Below, piece after piece: positions 11,826 to 22,200 of a DNA stretch of 64,000 bases. The notes beneath the pieces are model-generated. The model saw only the letters and a list, made by a program, of their open reading frames with translations. It made no database searches and had not been told where the DNA came from. The stretch spans positions 45,712,573-45,776,572 of the forward strand of contig NC_052507.1 in NCBI RefSeq assembly GCF_014356525.2, read 5' to 3'. Position 1 is the first letter of the stretch, and every line of letters begins with the position of its first letter. The stretch comes from Nilaparvata lugens (Eukaryota > Arthropoda > Insecta > Hemiptera > Delphacidae). A program made the position numbers and the translations under genes.

Positions 11826-12505
11826 CTCTCGGCTGTGTGGACCTTCTTGGATCCTCCCTCGCCGATACAGATCTTGATCCTCCTGTCAGATGACCAGACA
11901 TTCCTATGCCCATGACGATCAGCCACAGCGTTGAGGATCTTGAGCTCCATAGTCAGATCCTCGCGAATCGTGACGCCGGAACCCTTCAGCTTCCTCTTAG
12001 CGTTGAAGATCATCTTCCTGGTCCAGTAACTGCAGAGTCGAACTATGATGGGGTGGTCCTTGGGCTTCGCTTGCCCTTGTTGAGGTGGTTGACGCCTTCC
12101 AACTCGATGCGATCGGTTGAGATTGGCCATTCACAGGCAAGTTGAGCTTTTTGTTGAAGACATCAAGCGCCAGCAGGTCCGTATCTTCTTTGTCACTTTC
12201 CAGGATGCCAAATATACCAATTGAGTGTCGGCGACCATATTGCTCCAGATCGTTGACTTTAAGGTGACAATTCACCTCGAGCTCCCGAATTTTCTCATGC
12301 AGCTGTTGATTCTCAACTTTCAGTGCCTGGACTTATTCGAGAATGTTCTTCATTGCCATCGTGACAGCATTTTGAACAGATTCTTCAATTTGCAGTCGCA
12401 TTATGCGAAGGGCCTGCTCAGACAATGAGGATTCAGAAATAGCTGGGGAAGGCCCGGCTTCGGAGCGTTGACCCCATTTTTTGGCGTGCCTCTAGGTCTA
12501 ACCAT
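11826..12505 (-). pseudogene. LINE copy A ORF1, broken and split by copy B
   Basis: ATG at 12505 (MVRPRGTPKNGV), coiled coil (VENQQLHEKIRELE), then the RRM-like core (CHLKVNDLEQYGRR, NRSHRVGRRQPP). Compared with copy B it has a one-base loss near 12455, a nonsense change at the GAATAA before the coiled coil (about 12335), and a small deletion near 11950. The reading resumes at 3032 and ends at a TGA at 2995-2997. It is not a functional gene. Confidence 0.82.
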
Positions 12506-12650
12506 GATGTACCATTAGGTGGATCACAGGCGAACAGGTATACTGAAGAACTAGGAAAGTTTTTTGATAAACTAAAAAGAGAGTGAGGTAATTGAAAAGA
12601 TAATTTTACAATGAATGAAGCTCAAAAACCTGAATAACTTGATGTATAAT

Positions 12651-12802
12651 TTGTGGTGAATTGATCTGTATAACCCTACGAAGTATGTATTTGAATGCGG
12701 AGCTGAACTGACACACGCTCACTCACTTGTGGTGAATTGATCTGTATAACCCTACGAAATATGTATTTGAATGCGGAGCTGAACTGACACACGCTCACTC
12801 AC
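12651..12802. repeat. 76-base tandem duplication in the LINE A 5' UTR
   Basis: TTGTGGTGAATTGATCTGTA recurs at 12651 and 12727. The two units (12651-12726 and 12727-12802) differ at one or two bases. Copy B has a single unit (about 3040-3120). Duplicated monomers in the 5' UTR are typical of LINE promoters; that role here is inferred. Confidence 0.8.
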
Positions 12803-12825
12803 TTGACATAACACAAGAGAGGGTG

Positions 12826-12960
12826 AAAAGAGAGAGAGAAAGAGAGAGAGAGAGCAGGAGCGAGTCACGCCACTCTGCGTTCTCAAATAATTATCAGGCA
12901 ATACTCATCAATTGTTCTCACACTATTACAGTGTAGATAATGTCCTGTAACATCTAAAGG
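12826..12960. repeat. GA-rich simple repeat and LINE boundary
   Basis: GAGAGAGAAAGAGAG tract at about 12829-12854 just beyond the LINE A 5' end, then about 100 bases with nothing recognisable. Confidence 0.6.
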
Positions 12961-13225
12961 TGCGACCACACATGCTGAACCGAACCTCGAACCGTAAAGC
13001 AAACCGTGCATTTCGCCGAACATCGCGCCTTTCAGCGAACATGAGCATATGTTTCATAAAGTTAAAAATCAGCTGTTAAACATTCGCCATACCGTACTCC
13101 GAACCGTTCGCCGTGCCGCTCGTTTCTGTTTCAACTGTTCGCCGTACCGTACTCCGAACGCTGAACTTTTCAGCCAATCAGAATCCTCCATTACAATTCG
13201 CCGTGCAGTTTGCTCTACATTCATT
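12960..13225. repeat. GC-richer repeat-like patch (possible MITE fragment)
   Basis: Contains reiterated variants of CGAACCGT/CGCCGTACCG. Two near-identical 22-mers (TCGCCATACCGTACTCCGAA type) lie at about 13083 and 13139. It opens with AAGGTGCGACCACACATGC, a style of terminus often found in insect MITEs, but I found no matching inverted end. A 77-codon frame across it is compositional. Confidence 0.4.
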
Positions 13226-13289
13226 GTTACAAATGATAAATTGATAGGACCTGATAAATATTTTCTAATTCAAATAAAATAACTTCTGG

Positions 13290-14167
13290 AAAAATAATGA
13301 ATGGATAAATACCAATATTAAAATATAGTTTACCAAGAACTCAGTACAACGGCAATTCATTCAACTAATTTTGTACTGATAAAATTATAATCATTATTTT
13401 TTATTGATAATCAATTTTATCAACTAACCATAAACTGACTGAAATAATTACTTCAATTTCCAAGTATTTGATTGATAGAATTATATAAATCTACAGTGTA
13501 GGTCATATCTAAATTCACAAAGAGTTCTATTGTTGTTGGCAAGAAACATGTTATTCAACGCAGAAATCATTGTTATTTCAATAAAAGATAGGATAATTTG
13601 AATAGTTTCCCTTTCAGGGGGAGTTTTGACAACCCACAAAACTCATTTTTCATTTGAAGAAATATCGAAAAGGTGCCCTTATTTCTTGTTCATCTTGCCA
13701 AGATAACTCTCATTTCAATATTAAAATTTTCGACTGACTGTACGGTGAGTCAATCATTCTATCAGGGCTCGAATAATTTTGGGATTGTAATTAAATAAAA
13801 ATGGAAGAGAATAATTTATTTAAAAATATCAACACCTTCATTCAAAGCCATATTAACTGCATGCGTATTCATTCATATTGCCGATACAGCATTGATAAAA
13901 CTGTAGACATTTATTTAGCACTTTGTCTCAAAAAACTGTTCTAGCTGAAAAATTAATAATCCATGCCACGTGTAGGCCTATACATTGCATCAGGAAAACG
14001 AAGTTCAAAAACTAGGTTTTTCTAAACAGATGTTTTTGAGATAATTTATTTGATGCAGCTGTTCCACATTCACCATATACAGAGTTTGTGGAAATAAAAA
14101 TATTTATTAATTATTAAAACAATACTATTATAATATTAATAGCCTAATAATATTAATATTTGAAATA
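13290..14167. other. AT-rich non-coding stretch
   Basis: No convincing frame, RNA gene or repeat end. A/T homopolymers and short AATATT runs only. Confidence 0.6.
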
Positions 14168-14282
14168 TTTTCTCAGTTAAAAGTTGTCCGCATATCGATT
14201 ACTCTGATATTTACTATCAAGTTTTATAGATCTCAAATTGAAGATTCGATTTTAATCGAGAAAAAATGTAATATTACAAATA
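14168..14282. repeat. Dispersed repeat shared with 35092-35204 and 56380-56490
   Basis: The stretch from TCTCAGTTAAAAGTTGTCCG through TTGTAATATTACAAA-type sequence is nearly identical at all three sites. At the two later sites it lies inside the duplicated block; here it is an independent copy. The family is unknown. Confidence 0.8.
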
Positions 14283-14820
14283 CCCCCCTCTTGACATAAA
14301 AAATTTTACTGTTTGAGAATTCAAAGAAAAAAATTACATTGAAACAAATTGAAATTGTTGAAATTAAATTCGGGAACAGTAACAATTTTTTCTATAAAAA
14401 CATTACATGTCATCCTATAATATTGAAAAGTATTATAAAAATTCATCAATAGCATTTGTTATACATTTCCAAACAATATTTCAAAGTATAGAATATCAAA
14501 ATCACTTTTGATTTAGCTTTATAATTTAAGGAAAATATCTCAACAGAAAGTTTAATATATATAAAGAATAGTTTTTGAAATTGCACATAAATTTAATAGA
14601 TTGAAAAATTCAATTTTTTATTGCATGAAAATTTAGTATGTTGAACAAAAAAAAATTATTTTTTTTTAAATGAATTGATGAATTGTTACATTTAATTTTC
14701 ACTTAAAATTTCAATAAATCCAAAAATGTTTATTTCTTTCACTATTGACGCGGTTGATTTTATCGATGCAAATTCTGGAAAACAGTCCGTTAAGGCACTC
14801 AGTATGAATTTCAGTTAAGT
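14283..14820. other. AT-rich non-coding stretch
   Basis: Long A/T tracts; nothing coding or structured that I can support. Confidence 0.55.
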
Positions 14821-14829
14821 GTGACTCAG

Positions 14830-15035
14830 TTAGTTCAGTGTGATGACATCAGTGTTGGGCTGATCCGAATACTCGTAGTGTTGGGCTGATACTTGTAGTC
14901 GACTGATGCATACCAAACTCGATACAGGTGACATCTCAGTTAGCATTGCCTCATGCTTGTAGTAGATGGCTGCATACCAAACTCAATACAGGTGACATCT
15001 CAGTTAGCATTGCCAAACTCGATACAGAGACACAT
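14830..15035. repeat. Imperfect tandem repeat
   Basis: GTGTTGGGCTGAT occurs twice (about 14852, 14879). A longer unit containing GCATACCAAACTCGATACAG and GTGACATCTCAGTTAGCATT is repeated at about 14908 and 14972, with a third partial CCAAACTCGATACAG at 15013. Confidence 0.8.
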
Positions 15036-15339
15036 ATAATTATACAATGTACATTTCAGGCTTGAAATGACAATGTAATTTGTTTTTTGGAAAAGAGATA
15101 GATGCTGCATACAGGATTAACTTAGGTGAGGATTAATTTAGGTAAGGTTTGGTTTTTTGATATTTTCAGCTTTCAAGTTTAGAGTTCTGCATACAGGAAT
15201 AATTTAGGAGAGGATTTTTTGAATCAATTTCTTCCATGATACTGTGACTGTTATTCTGAATTCAAAGTTGCGAATGTGAACATGGATGGCAATCACCTCC
15301 AGGTAATGTGGTAGTGTTGAAGTTTGAGTTACATGGTCA

Positions 15340-15590
15340 GCAATAGGCGTTGGCATTGTCATTGGCGTATGCATTGGTGTTGGCATTGGCATTGTCGTAG
15401 GCATTGGCATCAACATTGGTGCAGGCATTGGCATTGGCATTGTCGTAGGCATTGGCTTCGACATTGGCGCAGACATTGGTGTAGACATCAGTGTAGATAT
15501 CAGCATAGTTATTGGTGTAGATATTGGCGTAGATATTGGCGTTGGCATTGGTGTAGGCATCAGCTTAGATATTGGCGTAGATATTCAATT
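15340..15590. repeat. Hexanucleotide-based array (GGCATT / GGTGTA / GGCGTA)
   Basis: About 250 bases of degenerate six-base units of TTGGCA/TTGGTG type. Both strands stay open because of the six-base period: the minus strand reads as Met-Pro-Thr-Pro repeats, the plus strand as His-Trp-Arg repeats. I regard it as a simple array, not a gene. Confidence 0.85.
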
Positions 15591-15599
15591 AATGAGTCA

Positions 15600-16220
15600 C
15601 ACTAGTTCGAAAATCACCCAAATATTCTTAACACTCTTTATGGCGTTCACTTGTTGTTGATTTCGAGATTCACGTGATAATTATTTTGATGTTAATGTCC
15701 ATGCTGTACTTGTTATTTTAAAATGCTTATAAACTAAAAAGAAAATTTTGATTAGGCTTCCAATACAAACTAATACACATGAAAATTATTTCTAAGTATA
15801 TAATAAATATAAAAATGAAATTTGTTAACATCTTATTATACAGTCAGCAATACATAAATTGTGAAATTTCCTCAAACTCTATAGAGATATCAATTACAAA
15901 ATTTTAATAAAAACAAAATAATTTCATTTCCATTTATTCACATTTCAAATATTTTATAAAAAGCAAATCATTCAATATTATTAATCATCGTTTGTTGGAT
16001 ACTTTAGTTTATTTCGACTTTTCAATGTTCTAAACACAAACTACATTTCATGACAAAACTTTACTATCAATCATTAAACAAGAAATCAATAATATTTTGC
16101 TTCAAAGGCAATCAATATTCATAAGTAATCATCTGTATCTATGTCAATCAACATTATTAATCATTATTTTGCATCTATGGCAATCAACATAAGTAATCAA
16201 CACAAAAAATATTATCTCAT
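15600..16220. other. AT-rich non-coding stretch
   Basis: Short direct repeats of the type CAATCAACATTATTAATCAT occur near 16080-16200. No gene is visible. Confidence 0.55.
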
Positions 16221-17618
16221 TACTGCCTCTCTAAGTCATAACCTCTGTTATTCCTTCTTTAGGCAATAATGGGTTTCCATCTCAAAAAACAATCACATAC
16301 CAGCAAAATTCTAATCAACAAACCCCACTAAAAATTCTACATACACTCCAGCATCCATTTCAAACGATAATCAATCATATCAAAATTTATAGAACAAACA
16401 GTTTTTTTTTTTAAATTTAGAAAAAGACATCAATTACAAAAACTTTAGAGAAATTTTAACCTTCAACTCATTTCAATTAATAATATGACAAGACGTTTTT
16501 ATTTAATGAAAACATTATTATTCAAGTTAACTTTCATTTATATTGAACATCTCATATATATATGGCGACACAATTCATTAATACTTTCAAATTTTGAAGT
16601 TTTATTATTATAACAAAAGAATTTATACATAAGATTAAATTTCAGCATGTTCTAAATTGAACCATTTATTTTTTAAATAATTTCAGAATTTGAAGAATGT
16701 ATAATAAGTACAAACCATTTCAAGATTACAATACAAAGACGATCAAGATGGATAATGGGCAAATAAGTTCCCTAAAAAATACAAATAAGAGAAAAAGAAA
16801 ATTGGGTGAATAAATTTCCTAAATAATACAAGGAAGAGAAAGATTAATTAGAGCTTATCCTACATGTCAGTAGTAAACTTTCATAAGGAAGTATATTTAA
16901 TAAAATATACTACTATGGAATTTTGTAGATTCCAAGTATGACTCTAATTTGTTATAACTGTGAGCTATCACTCCCACAAAAACAACTGGTGAAGGAAAAA
17001 ATATTTTGACTATTGTGACTGGGTGGAGAGTTCCTAGATGTCTGTAAGGCAATGTGATAGCAGACTCTAGTATCGGACCACAAAAACAAAAGTATGCAAA
17101 AGTTTCTACAAACATTTGATGTTGCAGTCTTAAGGTTTTTATATCGCAAACAAGTAGGTCAGATAATCGAGTCCAGCCATATGTGGTTCACGCCAACACC
17201 TCTAAAAGAATCACACCTACTTGTCTACCAAAAGTCCAAAGTATTGGACAGCAAAAAAAATATAAAATGCAAAATGGGTTAAAAGCCCAGAAGAAAACTA
17301 TAACCTAATTACATATGGCTAATGGCACGATATGCAATGAAAGATGAAAAATGGGACATAATTTGCTCTGAAAAACCTAGTTACCTAATATGATACCTGA
17401 CAAAAAATAGACATAATTAAAATATGTAATACATGATGAAAAAATATACCGCAAGCAAACAATTATTTACACTACAATAGATAGATTTTAGAAAAGTTAA
17501 GTTTTATCAACAATTTAAAGATTAGGAAAATAAGCTACTATTTTAACTTCCAAAATTATTTCAGAAAAAATACAAATTTAAATGACTATGGACAAGATTG
17601 GTTAAGATATGCATCATA
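16221..17618. repeat. Duplicated block 1, first copy
   Basis: Nearly identical, in the same orientation, to 52621-54017. Short frames in both copies (for example 16952-17149) differ between copies without sign of constraint. The left edge coincides with the breakpoint of the 13.6-kb deletion in the second copy; the right edge is where the Gypsy array begins. Confidence 0.9.
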
Positions 17619-18023
17619 TGTGGCGTGCGTGGCGAGCATGACAGTGCTCTCCAGTAGAGCTGCCACCACCAGGTTTTTTGGGTCCTGGGCCCTGCTACTT
17701 TTATAGGATAATATTATTAAATAAATACGCAAATTCACCAAAACAATCTCACTCTATTGAAAAAAATCCCATAACAAACATCTATACTCTATCTCTCTCT
17801 AAACATATCCACTCCTCAATCACATTACTAAAAACTACATCTCCCTATCTCAAGCACAACCTTCCTCTAGCGCGTCTCGGAACGTTTTCTCTCTAGTTTC
17901 GCCTCTACGCGGTCATCACTCTCTCAGCTCACCAGTTCAAAAGTCCAATTTGGTGGCCTGAGTGATGACTCCGCTATTCTAATAATTAATATCCTATGAG
18001 AGCGGGGTGTTTGAATTGTTACA
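17619..18023 (-). repeat. Left LTR (3' LTR of Gypsy element 1)
   Basis: 405 bases, TG...CA ends on both strands (TGTGGCGTGCG to TTGTTACA in plus orientation). It differs from the other two LTRs at several sites, for example CCCTATCTC instead of CACTATCTC and GTTTTCTCTC instead of GTTCTCCCTC. So it is not the sister of either by recent replication. Confidence 0.92.
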
Positions 18024-19274
18024 TCACCCCTCCGCATGAAAAAGATGTGGCATATACAATTACTGGCACATCTTTAAACTAAGTTGAAATCAAATAAAAT
18101 TTAAATCTTGACAATATCGTTAAATATAGTTGATACATTTCCATATTCATTACATTTTAAAAATTTATATAATAAAATTCAAGGAGAGAGAGTATCATAC
18201 TTATACATTTGAATGATGAATCTAGTCTAATTTTACAAACAATAAATTATTGGCACAGAGCAAAGCAGAGTCCATCTTAACACATTAGGCTACCATAAAG
18301 TTCTCCCACATAAAGTTTTAAATTTCTAATCATTATAGTCCCCACCACACATTGGTCACTTTTGAACACCCAGCGATTTTGAAACTGTTGAGTTGACTCT
18401 TAGGCAGTGTCGTTGCCGAATGTTGTCTCCTGCATTATCTTCTCGAGGTGACCGCCTCCTTCAACTCTGGCTCTGTTGCTCTGGCCTCTCTGTCCGTTCG
18501 CAAAAGGCACTCCTGCGAGACAACACAAAAACTACGACCAGTATCAAGCTTATACTTATTATACATATTATTAAATACAGCAATAAATTGTCAATTTTCT
18601 ATTACACTAAACATAAATTATTCTCATGTTTCAATATATTAGATTTTCCTAAGTCAATGCTGATGACTTTATTGAATAAAGTAGGCTTCTTCATACTTAT
18701 AATATCTTACTTTCAAAACTATTTTCATCTCCTAAATTAATTTTAATATATAATAATAGCATAAGGTATAAATATACTACAAGTTTTCATAGTTCCTTTG
18801 GTGTGAATTAAAGCAGGACATGAAAATTCTTCAATAATAGAATATTATGCATTTCGTTTTCATTCACAAAATTAGTGAATCAAAGTTTCATTATTGGTTT
18901 TCCCATGGGCATGTTTAGTTTTTTATTATTAGTTTCAATCACACAAATCATTCTTCCACAATTATCAACATTCACTGGCCATCACTTTCACACTCCATAC
19001 TTACTCAACATACTAATCATTCACACCTTGTTTTAGTTCTTTATTTTTGCTCCTGTCTCAAGTAAACTTGCTTCAATTCTTTCTCACCAACATTTAAAGT
19101 TATCATCTTGAAGTAATACAAAATAAATATCCATAATAAAAATAAACTTCGACATATATAAACTTCCTACTGAATATTATAATTGAATAAATAAATGAAT
19201 AATCTATCGTATGGGGTCATTCTTTTACATCTAATATACAATATATATTTATATCTCAATAATCATGGACATAA
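18024..19274 (-). other. Gypsy element 1: 3' non-coding region between pol and LTR
   Basis: 1.25 kb with the polypurine tract at about 18024-18036 and no env-like frame. Compared with element 2 it lacks an insertion of about 18 bases near 25650. Confidence 0.75.
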
Positions 19275-22200
19275 TCAATACACTACATAATCGTTATATC
19301 TTCTTGGTTTTTTCCTTTTTCTCTTGTGTTTCGAGTTTGCATCGTTATCTGATTCATTTTCATCATATGCTTCCTCTTCTCTTACTTCGTCATTGTTATC
19401 GTCGTCGTCTTCATCTTGCTCTTCTTCGTTTTCCTCATTGACTTCTATTTGTTCTTCATCTTCCTCCTCTTCTTCTTCTGGCTCGTTTCCTTCTCTAACT
19501 TCATTTGCAGCTTGCTCATAGTACAACGCTGGTTTTATTCTGTTTACATGTACAACTACGTTCTTTCCTCTTACTCTCAATACTACATTCAGTTTCGATT
19601 TAATTTCTACAATTCGATACGGTCCTCTCCATAGCTTTGACAATTTCTTCACTCTCTTTCTTCTAATTTGTGGTACATAAAGATAAACTTTTTGTCCTAC
19701 ACGATATTCACTTGTTTTAGACTTTTTGTCGTACTGCTTCTTCTGCGTTTTCCTTGCCTTCTCTTGGCACTCAACTGACATTTCTTTTATAGTTTGTAGT
19801 CTACTTCTAAGATCTTCTATATAATTCGAATAAATCTCTGTATCTTCAGTTAATGTGAGATTAGCTTCAAGCGGTGTTCTCATTTTCTTTCCGAATACCA
19901 TCTCATAAGGTGTGTATCCAATTGATTCGTGCTCTTGCGAATTGTATGCCATATTCACGATGGGAAGCAACTCATCCCAGTCATCTTGATTTTTGTTGAC
20001 ATAATGACTCAACATTTTTGGTATAGTTCTGTGAACTCTTTCCGTTCTACCATTACTCATTGGGTGATAAGCTGTTGTTTGTAATTTTCTTATTCCTAGA
20101 AGTTTGCACATCGATTTCATCAGATCAGACGTGAAATTAGTTCCTTGATCAGTAATTAATTCCATTGGTACGCCGATTCTTGTTATCACTCTCTGTATTA
20201 GTGCTTGTGCAATAGTCTCAGCAGTTTGATCCGGTAGGGCGATAAAATCCCCATATCTAGTAAAATGATCAATTACTGTTAGGATGTATCTGTTTCTTGA
20301 CTTTGATAACGGAAGTGGACCTAGAATATCACATGACAGTCTGTATCCAAACTCGGTCACTTCTTTAAATTCTCCTAAGGGTGCTTTCGATTTTCCGTAA
20401 TCTGTTCTTTTACTACATTCTTCACACGCTCTTATAAAATTAGTTACATCATTCTTCATTTTAGGCCAATAAAACTTTTCTTGAATTCTTACAATTGTTT
20501 TCTTAATGCCCCCATGACCGGCAGAAGGAAGATCATGGTGAAGACGAATAACTTTCTCTCGAAGGCTTCTTGGTATAACAATCAACTTCTTATCATGTTT
20601 CTTGAAGTGAATGATCCCTTCTGGACTCAATTTGAAACTAGGATACTCTCGAAGGCGCTGACACTCTTCGTCTGCTCTCTGCTTCTCTCTTATGATTTCC
20701 AAGTCTAACAGTGGAAGATTCTCAACTGTATTCTTGTATATAACTCTGCTTAAGCAGTCTGCATTTGAGTGTTTAACACCAGGCTTGTGAATTACTTTAT
20801 AATCGTACTCAGCTAACTTCAAAGCCCATCTGGTTAGTCTACTTGATGGATCTTTCAGTGATAAAAGCCACTTGATAGCACTATGATCAGTATATAAAGT
20901 GAATGATCGACCATAGAGGTAACATCTAAAATATTTAACAGCCCACACAACTGCTAATAGCTCTCGCTCTGTTACACTGTAATTTTGTTCAGCTGAATTG
21001 AGTTGTCTAGATGCATATGCAATAACATGTTCAACTCCATTGATTTCCTGAGCTAAAATTGATCCAATTGCGAAATTACTGGCATCTGTGCTAAGAATAA
21101 ATGCTTTTGAGAAATCTGGATAAATAAGTAGCGGTTCTGTGATTAGTTTTTCTTTCAACTTTTGAAAAGCGGTTTCACATTCTTCATTCCAGTCAAAATG
21201 TTGATTCTTTTTAGTTAATTTTGTAAGCGGTTTGGCGATTTCGGCGAATTTTGGAACATGTCTTCTGTAATAACTGCATAAACCTACAAAACCACGGATC
21301 TCTTTTTCATTTTTAGGTCGAGGAAACTCTTTGATTGCTTCAATTTTCTTAGGACATGGCTTGATTCCATCCCTGTTGACTATGTGACCTAGAAAACTTA
21401 TTTCTGGCTTAGCAATTTGACATTTTTTCAATTGAACACTCAAATTGACTTCTCTAAATCTATCCAATACTTCGGCAATATCTTCAGTGTGCTGATCTAT
21501 TGTAGGGCTAAATATTAAAATATCATCCATGTACGGTAAGCATGCTTTTCCTTTCAATCCTAACAAGGTAGAATCTACAAGTCTTTGAAACACTGCTGGT
21601 GAATTGATAAGTCCCATTGGCATTCTTGTATATTCATAATGTCCATCAGGAGTACTGAAAGCAGTTTTTTCTTGACTCTCAGGGTGCATTTTGATTTGGA
21701 AGAATCCAGAATTCATATCAAGTGCTGTGAAATATTTGCTACCTCCTAATGAATCTAATGTCTCGTGGATATCAGGTAAAGGCCATACTTCTGGAACTGT
21801 AATTTTGTTAATTTCTCTAAAATCAATACACATTCTGTATGTAATAACACCATCAGGACCTGGTTTTTTCGGAACAATAACAACTGGTGCTGACCAAGGT
21901 GATGAACTGGTCACAATGATTCCTTTGTCTAGCTGTTCCTGAATAAGTTTCTTCAAAACATCTCTCTGTGAATGTGGTACCCTGTACGGTCTTTTATTAA
22001 TAGGGGGGTGATCACCAGTATTAATTTTGTGTTCTACTGTTGATGTGCAGCCTAAATTCTCAATTCCTTCAAGACTAAAAATGTCAATATATTTGCAAAG
22101 TATATTTCTCATCTTAATTCTCTCTTCATTATCCAAATGACTCAACTTTCCTTCTAATTTAGCTGCAAACTCCTCTGTTCTGTTTCTAGTTAGCTTCACT

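Larger units (their letters stand above)
11826..12825 (-). mobile_element. LINE copy A, 5' part
   Basis: The upstream part of copy A: 5' UTR (about 12825 down to 12506) and most of ORF1 (12505 to 11826). It stops abruptly at the 3' tail of copy B, and the missing end of ORF1 is at 2995-3032. It matches 3033-3975 in inverse orientation at moderate identity, so A and B are distinct members of the same family. The 5' end is set only approximately, near the GA-rich tract. Confidence 0.85.

Noticed and set aside
11442..11893. Plus-strand frames in the right arm of the DD41D element
   Set aside because: They lie in the terminal inverted repeat and the LINE 3' UTR; no domain.
15204..15605. Met-Pro-Thr-Pro and His-Trp-Arg repeat proteins
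   Set aside because: Both strands are open only because of the six-base repeat; no start context or flanking coding sequence.
16897..17282. Small frames present in both duplicated blocks (also 53351-53681)
   Set aside because: Conservation follows from recent duplication; substitutions and indels do not respect the frame and no domain is visible.
19324..19521. Serine-rich plus-strand frames opposite the pol C-terminus (also 26521-26718)
   Set aside because: They are the antisense of the Glu/Asp-rich tail of Pol; codon bias alone keeps them open.
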